From Flavobacterium sp. (lineage in GTDB: Bacteria; Bacteroidota; Bacteroidia; Flavobacteriales; Flavobacteriaceae), in contig JASLED010000002.1 of assembly GCA_030151255.1 (NCBI GenBank), positions 1-64,000 on the forward strand: a stretch of DNA of 64,000 nucleotides, given 5' to 3'. Positions within the stretch are counted from its first letter, which is position 1, and every line of letters starts with the position of its first letter. Shown here one piece after another: positions 8,182-16,883 of the stretch. The translations under genes were made by a program, and so were the position numbers. The notes under the pieces were generated by a model that did not search any database, was not told where the DNA came from, and worked only from the letters and a program-made list of their open reading frames with translations.

Positions 8182-8955
8182 TTACTTTAAAAAATTTGCA
8201 ACAATATCAAAAAAAAGTTGTGGGTTTTCTGCATGTAACCAATGACCTACATTAGGAATAATTTCGATTATTGATTGTGGAAAATGCTGCTTAATTAAAA
8301 CTTCGTCTTTTTCTTGAATATAATTAGAATTTCCTCCTTTTATAAATAAAGTAGGATTCTCGTATACTGCCGATTCTTCTAATCCAACACCAATAACATT
8401 TTCGTCTTTATTAAATACTTCTAAATTAAATCTGAATGCTAATTGGTCGGGTTCTTTCCAGTATAAACTTTTTAATAAAAACTGTCTTGTTCCAAAATCT
8501 GAAATATATTGACTTAAAATTTCATCAATATCTTTTCTTGATGGTTTTTTAGAAAAATCTACGGTATTTAATGCTTCTAATATTTCTTGATGATGCGGAG
8601 TATATGCACGAGGTGAAATATCTGCCACAATTAATTTTTCTACTTTTGCTGGATGCTGTGTGGCTAGTTTCATAGCTACTTTTCCGCCCATTGAGTGTCC
8701 CAAAACAATTGCATCGCACATATTATAATGACTCATATAACGCACCACATCATCAACCATAAAATCATATGACCAATCTTCAGAATGAAAACTGCGTCCA
8801 TGATTTCTTAAATCAACCAAATGTGCTTCATAGCCCAATGTAGCAATGTGCTTTCCAAAACTGTTCCAGTTATCAGACATTCCAAAATATCCATGCAAAA
8901 CAATTAGAGGTATTCCTCCTTCTCCTTCAATTTTAGAATATAAAATTTCTTTCAT
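8182..8955 (-). CDS. Alpha/beta-fold hydrolase (YbfF-like esterase)
   Basis: A 257-residue cytoplasmic alpha/beta hydrolase related to the YbfF/abhydrolase 11 group of short-chain esterases. The oxyanion-side motif LHGYFGMSDNW is at 20-30. The nucleophile elbow GHSMGG places Ser88, and the catalytic His is His238 in VGHWLHAENP. The acid is probably an Asp in the region before the His loop, but I did not assign it. The start codon overlaps the pdxJ stop codon by one base (TAATG), so the two are translationally coupled. There is no signal peptide. The physiological substrate is unknown. Confidence 0.88.
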   Translation of the reverse strand: MKEILYSKIEGEGGIPLIVLHGYFGMSDNWNSFGKHIATLGYEAHLVDLRNHGRSFHSEDWSYDFMVDDVVRYMSHYNMCDAIVLGHSMGGKVAMKLATQHPAKVEKLIVADISPRAYTPHHQEILEALNTVDFSKKPSRKDIDEILSQYISDFGTRQFLLKSLYWKEPDQLAFRFNLEVFNKDENVIGVGLEESAVYENPTLFIKGGNSNYIQEKDEVLIKQHFPQSIIEIIPNVGHWLHAENPQLFFDIVANFLK

Positions 8956-9668
8956 TATTTTAATTTATTGATATACATGTTTACCACATTTTCCAATCCT
9001 AAGTACAATGATTCTGCAATAAGAGCGTGCCCAATAGACACTTCTAATAAATTAGGAATATTTTGTTTAAAGAATTGAATATTATCCAAACTCAAATCGT
9101 GTCCTGCATTTACACCTAAACCTAATTCATTCGCCAATTCGGCAGCTTTTGTATAAAGTAAAATTGCTTTGTGATTACCTAAACCATATTGTGTTGCAAA
9201 TTCTTCGGTATATAATTCAATTCGATCTGTACCAACCATCTTTGCACCTTCAATCATGGTTAAATCTGGATCAACAAAAATTGAAGTACGTATTCCTTTC
9301 AATCTACATTCTTGAATTACTTCTGTTAAAAAATCTTTGTGTTTTACTGTATCCCAACCAGCGTTAGATGTTAATGCGTCAACCGCATCTGGTACAAGTG
9401 TAACTTGCGTTGGTTTGCATTCAAATACTAAATTCAAGAAATTATCCATAGGATTTCCTTCAATATTATATTCTGTATGCACTACGCTTACCAAATCACG
9501 CGCATCTTGATAACGTATATGTCTTTCGTCTGGTCTGGGATGAATTGTTACTCCTTCAGCTCCAAATTTTTGAACATCCTCAGCCACTTTTAATAAATTA
9601 GGAACATTACCTCCTCTTGAATTACGTAGAGTAGCAATTTTATTAATATTTACCGATAGCTTTGTCAT
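8955..9668 (-). CDS. pdxJ: Pyridoxine 5'-phosphate synthase PdxJ
   Basis: PdxJ condenses 1-deoxyxylulose 5-phosphate with 3-amino-2-oxopropyl phosphate to make pyridoxine 5'-phosphate, the last ring-closing step of DXP-dependent vitamin B6 synthesis. The protein is a TIM barrel. MTKLSVNINKIATLRNSRGG is the family N-terminus, GVTIHPRPDERHI holds the phosphate/substrate-binding residues, and GLGVNAGHDLS and EVSIGHAL are the C-terminal signatures. I chose the ATG at 9668 (237 aa) over an upstream in-frame ATG at 9698, because family members start here and a promoter -7 box lies between the two. It is coupled to the downstream hydrolase. Confidence 0.95.
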   Translation of the reverse strand: MTKLSVNINKIATLRNSRGGNVPNLLKVAEDVQKFGAEGVTIHPRPDERHIRYQDARDLVSVVHTEYNIEGNPMDNFLNLVFECKPTQVTLVPDAVDALTSNAGWDTVKHKDFLTEVIQECRLKGIRTSIFVDPDLTMIEGAKMVGTDRIELYTEEFATQYGLGNHKAILLYTKAAELANELGLGVNAGHDLSLDNIQFFKQNIPNLLEVSIGHALIAESLYLGLENVVNMYINKLK

Positions 9669-9687
9669 AATTAAGATATTAAAAAAA

Positions 9688-9695
9688 CAAAAATA
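9688..9695 (-). promoter_or_regulatory. Candidate -7 box of the pdxJ promoter
   Basis: TATTTTTG on the minus strand fits TAnnTTTG. It would give a leader of about 14 nt to the ATG at 9668 and excludes the longer start at 9698. No convincing -33 TTG was seen. Confidence 0.4.
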
Positions 9696-9761
9696 CAAAG
9701 TATAATTAAGGCTTATTGGTTTATTTTTAATTATTTTGCAAAACTATTTAATTCTATCATT

Positions 9762-10421
9762 TTGATCAATACAGCATCTTTATTAAGTCTAATGCCTTTT
9801 TCGGCTCCATCTACTAAAGTTGGTGCTGTGATGGATTTTATAGACAGCAATGATTATTCACATTTTATTGTTTTTGATGAAAGTAATAACTGGATAGGAA
9901 ATATTCCTACTCAATATTTTTACGATCATAACGAAAATGATACAATTGAAGATCTAATGTATGCCGCAGAATATTTTTTTATTACTTCTGCTAACGATCT
10001 TTCTGGCTTAATTGACAACAGCAGTAAATATCAATCCGATATCCTTCCAATACTTTCAGAAGAAAAAAAGGTTATTGATATTATATCTACTCAAACAATA
10101 GCAGAAACATTAAAAGATAGTCTTTTTTTAACCGACGATGGTTATTCCATTATCATAGAACATTTAATAAGCGAAATAAGTTTTTCTAAAATTGCTCAAC
10201 TTGTAGAAAGCAACAATGCAAAACTTTTAGGCTTACTTACATTAAATGTAATAGACAACAAAATGCAATTGCTTTTAAGAACCAACCACAGAAACACAAT
10301 AGCAATTATGAATGATTTGAGGCGTTTTGGATTTGATGTACTATCAAACAGTATTGATGATCAATACCAAAACAAACTAATTGAACATTCTAACTATTTA
10401 AACAAATTTTTAAACCTGTAG
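9762..10421 (+). CDS. CBS-domain-like protein upstream of nadK
   Basis: A 219-residue soluble protein that resembles the CBS-domain proteins found upstream of NAD kinase in flavobacteria. The N-terminal part (about 12-70) has the CBS pattern of a helix followed by YSHFIVFDESNNWIGNIP, and a second CBS-like segment is weaker (about 75-125). The C-terminal half, with MNDLRRFGFDV, looks ACT/ferredoxin-like in hydropathy, but I cannot name it. CBS pairs usually bind adenine nucleotides, so a regulatory link to nadK (1 nt downstream) is plausible but inferred. The start is uncertain: TTG at 9762 gives the family-like N-terminus, while the first ATG is at 9792. Confidence 0.65.
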   Translation: MINTASLLSLMPFSAPSTKVGAVMDFIDSNDYSHFIVFDESNNWIGNIPTQYFYDHNENDTIEDLMYAAEYFFITSANDLSGLIDNSSKYQSDILPILSEEKKVIDIISTQTIAETLKDSLFLTDDGYSIIIEHLISEISFSKIAQLVESNNAKLLGLLTLNVIDNKMQLLLRTNHRNTIAIMNDLRRFGFDVLSNSIDDQYQNKLIEHSNYLNKFLNL

Positions 10422-10422
10422 T

Positions 10423-11307
10423 ATGAAATTTGCAATTTACGGGCAAACCAACAAAACCATTGTAGAAAATATAATTGGCCGCCTATTAAAAGTATTCAAA
10501 ACTTATGAAGTAGAAATTCTTTTTGAAGAACATTTTTACCATTTACTAAATGAAAAAAATATTCTTACAGAAAGCTATTATACTTTTAATGACGAAAGCG
10601 AACTTCCTGCCGACACTAACTTTTTAATTAGTATTGGTGGCGATGGTACTATGCTAAGAGCTACAAATTATATCAAAAATAAAAATATTCCAATTATTGG
10701 AATCAACGCAGGCAGGTTGGGTTTTTTGGCAAATGTACAAGAAGATACTATTGAAGAGCATTTACCACATTTATTTAGCAACACATATAAATTATCCAAA
10801 CGATCGTTACTTACTTTAGATACAAATCCGAGTATAGCATCAGTATTTGACATCAATTTTGCTTTAAACGAAATTACCGTTTCTAGAAAAAACACTACTT
10901 CGATGATTAGTGTAGAAACGTTATTAGACGACGAATATTTAGCCACTTATTGGGCAGACGGCTTAATTATTTCTACTCCATCAGGCTCAACAGGTTATTC
11001 TTTAAGCTGTGGCGGACCAATTATTGAACCCGAAACAGGATGTTTTATTATTACTCCGCTTGCACCACACAATTTAAATGTACGTCCGCTCGTTATACGA
11101 GATAACCTTACAATTAAATTAAAGGTAAGTTCTAGAGAAAATCAATTTTTACTTTCGTTAGACAGCAATACACAAGCTGTAAACAACGAAACCGAATTAA
11201 TCATATCAAAGGCTCCATTTACAATAAACTTAGTAGAATTTCCTTCGCAAAGCTTTATCAAAACCTTGAGAAAAAAACTACTTTGGGGAGAAGATAAGAG
11301 AAATTAA
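10423..11307 (+). CDS. nadK: NAD kinase
   Basis: NAD kinase phosphorylates NAD+ to NADP+ in the cytoplasm. At 294 residues the length is typical. The catalytic GGDG motif is at 72-75 within ISIGGDGTML, followed by GINAGRLGFLA. The second conserved region, GLIISTPSGSTGYSLSCGGP, binds the nucleotide, and LAPHNLNVRPLVI follows. The gene begins 1 nt after the CBS-like gene stop, so they are cotranscribed. It heads the envelope run that continues with the DUF6089 gene and uppS. Confidence 0.96.
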   Translation: MKFAIYGQTNKTIVENIIGRLLKVFKTYEVEILFEEHFYHLLNEKNILTESYYTFNDESELPADTNFLISIGGDGTMLRATNYIKNKNIPIIGINAGRLGFLANVQEDTIEEHLPHLFSNTYKLSKRSLLTLDTNPSIASVFDINFALNEITVSRKNTTSMISVETLLDDEYLATYWADGLIISTPSGSTGYSLSCGGPIIEPETGCFIITPLAPHNLNVRPLVIRDNLTIKLKVSSRENQFLLSLDSNTQAVNNETELIISKAPFTINLVEFPSQSFIKTLRKKLLWGEDKRN

Positions 11308-11398
11308 AAAAAGAATAATTTTTATCTTTTTTTAGCTATATTTATTGCCTGTGTATATTTAATATTGATATTTCTACACAAAAACATTTTTTAAACCA

Positions 11399-11424
11399 TT
11401 GGGACAACATTATTATTATATTTG
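11399..11424 (+). promoter_or_regulatory. Candidate promoter that decides the DUF6089 gene start
   Basis: TATATTTG at 11417-11424 matches TAnnTTTG, with a TTG at 11399-11401 (15-nt spacing, slightly short). Transcription from here would begin near 11430, so the in-frame GTG at 11424 cannot be used and the ATG at 11442 is the start. Confidence 0.5.
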
Positions 11425-11441
11425 TGAATTATTTTAACAAA

Positions 11442-12119
11442 ATGAAGAAAACCATACTTACCTTGTTCTTGTTGCTATACATGCCACTGTTGCATGCCCA
11501 AATTCATGAAGTTGGTTTTGGTTTAGGAGGTTCTAATTATGTAGGAAATATTGGCTCTACAGATTTTATTTCGCCAAACAATTTAGGTTACAATGTTTTT
11601 TACAAATGGAACAGAAGTCCGAGGCACTCATTTAGAATTGATTTTACGCAACATAAAATAACAGGCAACGATCTTAAATCTTCTATGGAAAGTAGAAAAG
11701 CAAGAGGCTTGTCATTTGACAACAACGTACAACAATTAAAAGCAGGAATAGAGTTTAACTTTTTTGAGTTTGATTTACACCAAGAACAATTTGGATTAAC
11801 ACCTTATTTATTTGTTGGATTGTCTGCCCTTAGATATGATGATTTATATTTTAGAGGAAAAAAACTAAACAAAGGAGATAAAAAATACACAGGTGGTATT
11901 CCGTTTGCAGCAGGTATAAAAATGCGATTAACACCACAGTTAAATATAAATGCAGAAGTAGCTGCTACTTATACTTTTACAGACAATTTAGACGGAAGTC
12001 ATCCGTCTTCAGCTAGTTTAGAAAAATATTCTTTTGGAAAAAACACAAAAGATTGGATATTCTTTACAGGAATTACCTTAAGTTATACATTTGGAAGTAA
12101 CCCATGCTATTGTGAATAA
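11442..12119 (+). CDS. DUF6089-family outer-membrane beta-barrel protein
   Basis: A 225-residue exported protein. Its signal peptide MKKTILTLFLLLYMPLLHA ends near residue 19. The rest shows alternating hydrophobic and aromatic strands typical of small outer-membrane barrels. It matches the DUF6089 (THC0290_0291-like) family that sits before uppS and bamA in flavobacteria. The C-terminus ends in SYTFGSNPCYCE with a CxC pair, which is unusual after a final barrel strand. A longer reading from GTG 11424 is unlikely because a promoter -7 box covers it. uppS begins 4 nt downstream. Function is unknown, but the neighbourhood points to envelope assembly. Confidence 0.75.
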   Translation: MKKTILTLFLLLYMPLLHAQIHEVGFGLGGSNYVGNIGSTDFISPNNLGYNVFYKWNRSPRHSFRIDFTQHKITGNDLKSSMESRKARGLSFDNNVQQLKAGIEFNFFEFDLHQEQFGLTPYLFVGLSALRYDDLYFRGKKLNKGDKKYTGGIPFAAGIKMRLTPQLNINAEVAATYTFTDNLDGSHPSSASLEKYSFGKNTKDWIFFTGITLSYTFGSNPCYCE

Positions 12120-12123
12120 TTAA

Positions 12124-12864
12124 ATGAATTTGAAGGAAGAAATTAACAAGGATAACTTACCTAATCATATTGCTATCATAATGGACGGCAATGGTAGATG
12201 GGCAAAAAAAAGAGGTTTTTTAAGAACTATTGGCCACGAAAATGGCGTAAAATCTCTTAGAACAACTATTATCAAATGTGCAGAATTAGGTATTAAAAAC
12301 CTAACCCTTTATGCATTTTCTACAGAAAATTGGAACCGTCCAGAATACGAAGTAAATAAATTAATGGATTTACTTGTAAAAGCGTTGGTAAAAGAAAAAC
12401 CTTTATTCTTAGAAAACAGCATTGCTTTAAATGCTATTGGAGATTTAGAACTTTTACCTACTAAAGTAAAAGAAAGATTAACAGACACTATTGAAGAAAC
12501 AAAACAAAACAATAGAATGACTGTTACTTTAGCGCTTAGTTACGGATCTAGAGCAGAAATAATTCAAGCAATTAAGAGAATTAGCAATAAAGTTAAAAAT
12601 AATATAATTTCAGAAGACAATATTGACGAATCAATTATTAATGAGCATCTTTACACGTATAATATGCCGGATGTTGATTTATTAATACGCACAAGTGGCG
12701 AACAAAGAATAAGTAATTTCTTGCTTTGGCAAATCGCTTATGCTGAATTGTACTTTACGGATGTATTATGGCCAGACTTCTCCGAAGAAGAATTGTATAA
12801 AGCAATACTTTCTTACCAAAATAGAGAGAGAAGATTTGGAAAAACAAGTGAACAAATTAAATAA
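12124..12864 (+). CDS. uppS: Isoprenyl transferase (undecaprenyl diphosphate synthase)
   Basis: A cis-prenyltransferase that extends farnesyl diphosphate with isopentenyl diphosphate to make the undecaprenyl carrier for peptidoglycan and surface glycans. At 246 residues the length is normal. The catalytic and diphosphate-binding block IAIIMDGNGRWA carries Asp21. GHENGVKSLR and LTLYAFSTENWNRP follow, and the C-terminal block PDVDLLIRTSGEQRISNF binds the second substrate. It lies between the DUF6089 gene and bamA, a conserved arrangement that couples lipid carrier supply with outer-membrane assembly. Confidence 0.95.
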   Translation: MNLKEEINKDNLPNHIAIIMDGNGRWAKKRGFLRTIGHENGVKSLRTTIIKCAELGIKNLTLYAFSTENWNRPEYEVNKLMDLLVKALVKEKPLFLENSIALNAIGDLELLPTKVKERLTDTIEETKQNNRMTVTLALSYGSRAEIIQAIKRISNKVKNNIISEDNIDESIINEHLYTYNMPDVDLLIRTSGEQRISNFLLWQIAYAELYFTDVLWPDFSEEELYKAILSYQNRERRFGKTSEQIK

Positions 12865-12875
12865 AAACCAGAATA

Positions 12876-15542
12876 ATGTTTCAAAAAGGCATATCACTTT
12901 TTGCCCTGTTCATTGCAGGCCTAATTTGTAACAGTGTGCAAGCACAACAAGGGGAAAACATTCCTACTTTCGAGGCGCCTAAAACTTACATTTTAGGAGA
13001 TATTAAAGTTACAGGTAAGATAAATTACAACCCTCAAACAGTTATTACATACACTGGATTAAACAAAGGTCAACAAATTTCTATTCCTGGCGAAGAAATA
13101 TCTGATGCTTTAAAAAAATTATGGAAACTAGGCTTTTTTAGAGATATCAATATCTACGAAACATCTGTTGTAAACGACACTATTAATTTAGAGCTTTCGT
13201 TAAACGAATTACCTCGTTTGCAAAGTGCTTCAGTAAAAGGTTTCAAAAAAGCAAAATCTGAAACTATTTTAAAAGAAGCTAAACTAACAAAAGGAAAAAT
13301 TGTAAATGAAAATTTACTTTCTACAACAAAATATTACCTTTTAAACAAATACAGAAAAGACGGTTATTACAACACTAAAATTACTTTAAATACTGTACCT
13401 ACGGATTCTACGGGTAGATATGTTGATTTAATTGTTGGTATTGACAAAGGTAAAAAAGTTAGAATTTCTGATATTACATTTGAAGGAAATACACAGCTTA
13501 CTGCCAAACAACTTAGAAAAGCATTGAAGGACACTAAAGAAAGAAGTCCTTTTAATCCATTGCGTATTTTTAAACCATCAAAATTCATCCAATCAAAATA
13601 TGATGAAGATTTGACACGTTTGGTAGATAAATACAAAGAAAAAGGATATAGAGATGCTCGAGTAATTGCTGAGGAAACAGATTACAATCCAGAAACAAAT
13701 CGCATGTCTATTAATATAGATGTAGAAGAAGGAAACAAATACTACATTGGCGATATTCGTTTTATTGGAAATACAGTATATACAAACAACCAATTGCGTA
13801 ATATTTTAGGTATTGACAAAGGAGATGTATACAACGGTGTTTTATTTAACAAACGTATTCAAGATAGCAGTAATCCAGATGCTTATGATCTTACCAATCA
13901 ATATCAAAACAACGGATATCTTTTCTCTCGTATTACTCCTGTTGAAGTAAAAACAGCTAATGATACAATTGATTTTGAAATTAGAATCATGGAAGGTCCT
14001 ATTGCTCGTTTCAACAATATTACAGCAAGAGGAAACGAATATACGCATGATCACGTAATTCATCGAACAATTAAAACAAGACCTGGCGAAATTTGGAGCA
14101 AAGCTTTGGTAATGGAAAGCATCCGTCGTTTAGGAGCCTTAAATATTTTTGATGCGCAAGCCATTGCACCAGACATTCTTGATGCTGATGCAAATTCTGG
14201 AACAGTTGATCTACAATGGTCAATAGCAGAAAAAGGATCGAGTCAGGTTGAGCTACAAGGTGGTTACGGTGGAGGTGGTTTCATCGGAACACTTGGATTA
14301 TCATTCAACAATTTCTCGTTAAGAAATATCTTTAACAAAAAAGCTTATCATCCATTTCCAATGGGAGATGGTCAATCATTGGCTTTGCGTTTACAAGGAA
14401 GTACTTATTTTCAAACCTATAGTTTAAGTTTTAACGAACCTTGGCTTGGAGGTAAAAAACCGATTGGTTTATTTGGTACTGTTGCCTTTAGTAAACAAAA
14501 TTTGTATGATTATTATACAAGAAGAACAGACCGCAGTAGAGGATTTGATATTACAACCGTTCAGGTTGGAGTTGCAAAGCAATTAAGCGTGCCAGATGAC
14601 AACTTTGTATTATCTCATACATTAAGTTTCCAATTTTATGATATGAAAAACTACAACACAGGTTTATTTACCTTTGGTGATGGTTCTTCAAGAAACTTAG
14701 CTTATCAGATAGAATTAAGAAGAGATAACAGAGGTATTGATCCAAACTTTCCAACTTTTGGTTCTTACTTTAGCATCAGTGGAAAGTTTACTCCTCCATA
14801 CTCATTATTCAACAATGTTGATTATAAAAACCTTGCCAACGAGCAAGAATACAAATACAGATCAAAAGCAGGACAAGTAGATCCAAACACAGGCTTACTA
14901 ATACCTGAAGGAACATATTTAAATGCAAACGGACAACCTGTAAGCAATTGGCAAGATGCAAGAGCTGATATAAGTAAAGTAGATCAAAAGAAATTTAATT
15001 GGTTAGAATACTATAAAATTAAATTTAAAGGAGATTGGTATGCTTCTGTTTACGATAAATTGGTACTTCGTACAAATGCTGAATTTGGTTTTATGGGTGC
15101 ATATAACAACAACAGAGGTGTTGTTCCTTTCGAAAGATTTTATTTAGGAGGAGATGGTATGGCCAATTTCTCATTAGATGGACGTGAAGTAATTCAATTA
15201 AGAGGATACCAAAACCAAGTATTAACTCCTGTAAACCAATATGGCGAACAAATTGGAGGAACTATATACAATAAAGTAACCCTAGAACTACGTTATCCTA
15301 TTACACTAAAACCAAGTGCATCAGTTTACGTACTTACATTTGCAGAAGCAGGAAATGCTTATGAATCATTCACAACATACAATCCATTTGATCTAAAAAG
15401 ATCTGCTGGTGCTGGTGTAAGAGTGTTAATGCCAATGTTTGGTTTACTAGGAATTGATTTCGGTTACGGATTTGACACTGTACCAGGAACAACACAAAGA
15501 AGTGGTTGGCAAACACACTTTATTCTTGGGCAACAGTTTTAG
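12876..15542 (+). CDS. bamA: Outer-membrane protein assembly factor BamA
   Basis: BamA (Omp85 family), the central outer-membrane insertase for beta-barrel proteins. At 888 residues it is longer than the E. coli protein, as is usual in Bacteroidota. A signal peptide ends near residue 23 (SVQAQ). About five POTRA repeats cover roughly 38-440, seen as repeated blocks such as DIKVTGKI, DITFEGNT and DIRFIGNT. The 16-strand barrel follows from about 465 to the C-terminal Phe (HFILGQQF). An extra surface loop near 660-720 replaces the shorter loop of proteobacterial BamA. Two OmpH/Skp genes follow, which deliver clients to it. Confidence 0.95.
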   Translation: MFQKGISLFALFIAGLICNSVQAQQGENIPTFEAPKTYILGDIKVTGKINYNPQTVITYTGLNKGQQISIPGEEISDALKKLWKLGFFRDINIYETSVVNDTINLELSLNELPRLQSASVKGFKKAKSETILKEAKLTKGKIVNENLLSTTKYYLLNKYRKDGYYNTKITLNTVPTDSTGRYVDLIVGIDKGKKVRISDITFEGNTQLTAKQLRKALKDTKERSPFNPLRIFKPSKFIQSKYDEDLTRLVDKYKEKGYRDARVIAEETDYNPETNRMSINIDVEEGNKYYIGDIRFIGNTVYTNNQLRNILGIDKGDVYNGVLFNKRIQDSSNPDAYDLTNQYQNNGYLFSRITPVEVKTANDTIDFEIRIMEGPIARFNNITARGNEYTHDHVIHRTIKTRPGEIWSKALVMESIRRLGALNIFDAQAIAPDILDADANSGTVDLQWSIAEKGSSQVELQGGYGGGGFIGTLGLSFNNFSLRNIFNKKAYHPFPMGDGQSLALRLQGSTYFQTYSLSFNEPWLGGKKPIGLFGTVAFSKQNLYDYYTRRTDRSRGFDITTVQVGVAKQLSVPDDNFVLSHTLSFQFYDMKNYNTGLFTFGDGSSRNLAYQIELRRDNRGIDPNFPTFGSYFSISGKFTPPYSLFNNVDYKNLANEQEYKYRSKAGQVDPNTGLLIPEGTYLNANGQPVSNWQDARADISKVDQKKFNWLEYYKIKFKGDWYASVYDKLVLRTNAEFGFMGAYNNNRGVVPFERFYLGGDGMANFSLDGREVIQLRGYQNQVLTPVNQYGEQIGGTIYNKVTLELRYPITLKPSASVYVLTFAEAGNAYESFTTYNPFDLKRSAGAGVRVLMPMFGLLGIDFGYGFDTVPGTTQRSGWQTHFILGQQF

Positions 15543-15571
15543 TGATATAATTTGCTAAAATTTAACAATTT

Positions 15572-16870
15572 ATGAGGTATTTTTTTCTTTTTTTAATCAC
15601 TATTTTTGGATATTCTTTTGCAACAGCTCAAGGAGGTTCCGCGCGTGTAGCTTTTATCGATATGGAAACTATATTGCAAAACGTTCCTGAATATACAGAA
15701 GCAAGTGCACAACTAGCAACTAGAGCCGAAAGTTGGAAAAAAGAAATTGATTCGAAAAAAGAAGAAATAAAAAAGAAAAAAACAAATCTAGCAAATGAAA
15801 GAGTATTGCTAACGCGAGATTTGATTGATGATAAAGAAGAGGAAATAAACTCTTTAGAAGACGATCTTTTAAAATTTCAGCAAAAGTATTTTGGTACTGA
15901 TGGCGATTATTTTACACAAAAAGTAAGTTTAGCCAAGCCAATACAAGATCAGGTATTTTCAATGGTGCAAGATATTGCAGAAGCCAGAAAATACGATTAT
16001 GTATTAGACAAAAATACCGAAAACACGATGCTAATTGCAGATAAAAAATACGATATTACTAATTTAGTAATACGTAGAATGACTACGGCGCGCCGTAAGC
16101 AACACATGACTGCAAAACAAGTAGAAGCTGTAGAAAAAGAAGAAAAAGAAGAAGATGCAATTGCCTTAAGACAAAGTCGTCGTGAAGAGCAACAAAGACG
16201 AAGACAAGAAGCAGAAAAACAAATGCGTCAAGAACAGAAAAAGGAGAAAGAAGAAAAAGCAAACTCAAATTCTGACAAAGCATTAAAGTCAAACACTGCA
16301 AATGACGAAAAAGAAGCTCTGAAGCGAATGCAAGAAGAAAAGCTTAAGGAACAAGAAGAAAAGAAACAAGAACTTGAACGCTTAAAACAAGAAAAAATTG
16401 AAGCTCAGAAAAAAGCAATTGAAGATAAACAACAAGAGCTTGAGCTAAAAAAGAAACAAGATAAAGAGCTAAAAGAAAAGCTGCAGAAAGAAAAAGAAGA
16501 ACAACTTTTACAACAACAAAAAGCAGCAGAGAATACTAAATTAGAAAGAGAAAAAAGAGAAAGAGAAGAAAGAGAGCGAAAACTTAATGAAGCTGAAAAT
16601 CAAAAAAGCAACGAAAAAAGTGAAGCGCTACAAAAACTCTTAGATGAACGCCAAGCTGCAGAAGAAAAACGAAAAGCAGATTTAGAACAAAAGAAAAAAG
16701 AAGCTTTAGAACTTCGTTTAAAACAAATTGAAGAAACGAAAAAAAAGCAAGAAGAAATTAGATTAAAAGTTCAGAAAGAACAAGAAGAAAAAAGAAACAA
16801 AATGCTTCTAGAACAAGAAAAAAAATTAAAAGAAATTGAAGAAGCAAAAAACACAAATAATAAAAAATAA
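15572..16870 (+). CDS. OmpH/Skp-family periplasmic protein with long charged coiled-coil tail
   Basis: A 432-residue exported protein. The signal peptide ends near residue 20 (FATAQ). Residues 25-170 match the OmpH/Skp chaperone fold: RVAFIDMETILQNVPE at the start, a long heptad helix, and a C-terminal KYDYVLDKN segment. Unlike ordinary Skp (about 160-200 aa), it continues with some 245 residues (about 185-432) made almost only of Glu, Lys, Gln and Arg, predicted to be one very long coiled coil. It lies 29 nt after bamA and just before a normal-length skp-like gene. A periplasmic chaperone or spacer role is inferred. Confidence 0.85.
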   Translation: MRYFFLFLITIFGYSFATAQGGSARVAFIDMETILQNVPEYTEASAQLATRAESWKKEIDSKKEEIKKKKTNLANERVLLTRDLIDDKEEEINSLEDDLLKFQQKYFGTDGDYFTQKVSLAKPIQDQVFSMVQDIAEARKYDYVLDKNTENTMLIADKKYDITNLVIRRMTTARRKQHMTAKQVEAVEKEEKEEDAIALRQSRREEQQRRRQEAEKQMRQEQKKEKEEKANSNSDKALKSNTANDEKEALKRMQEEKLKEQEEKKQELERLKQEKIEAQKKAIEDKQQELELKKKQDKELKEKLQKEKEEQLLQQQKAAENTKLEREKREREERERKLNEAENQKSNEKSEALQKLLDERQAAEEKRKADLEQKKKEALELRLKQIEETKKKQEEIRLKVQKEQEEKRNKMLLEQEKKLKEIEEAKNTNNKK

Positions 16871-16883
16871 AAATCAAGTAAAA

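Noticed and set aside
9755..9764. TATCATTTTG as a promoter for the CBS-like gene
   Set aside because: It has two extra bases relative to TAnnTTTG and overlaps the TTG start, so it was not called; it does keep the ATG at 9792 possible.
16083..16301. Leu-rich minus-strand frame in the OmpH tail
   Set aside because: The Glu/Lys codon-rich coiled coil reads as Leu/Phe on the other strand, so the frame is a composition artefact.
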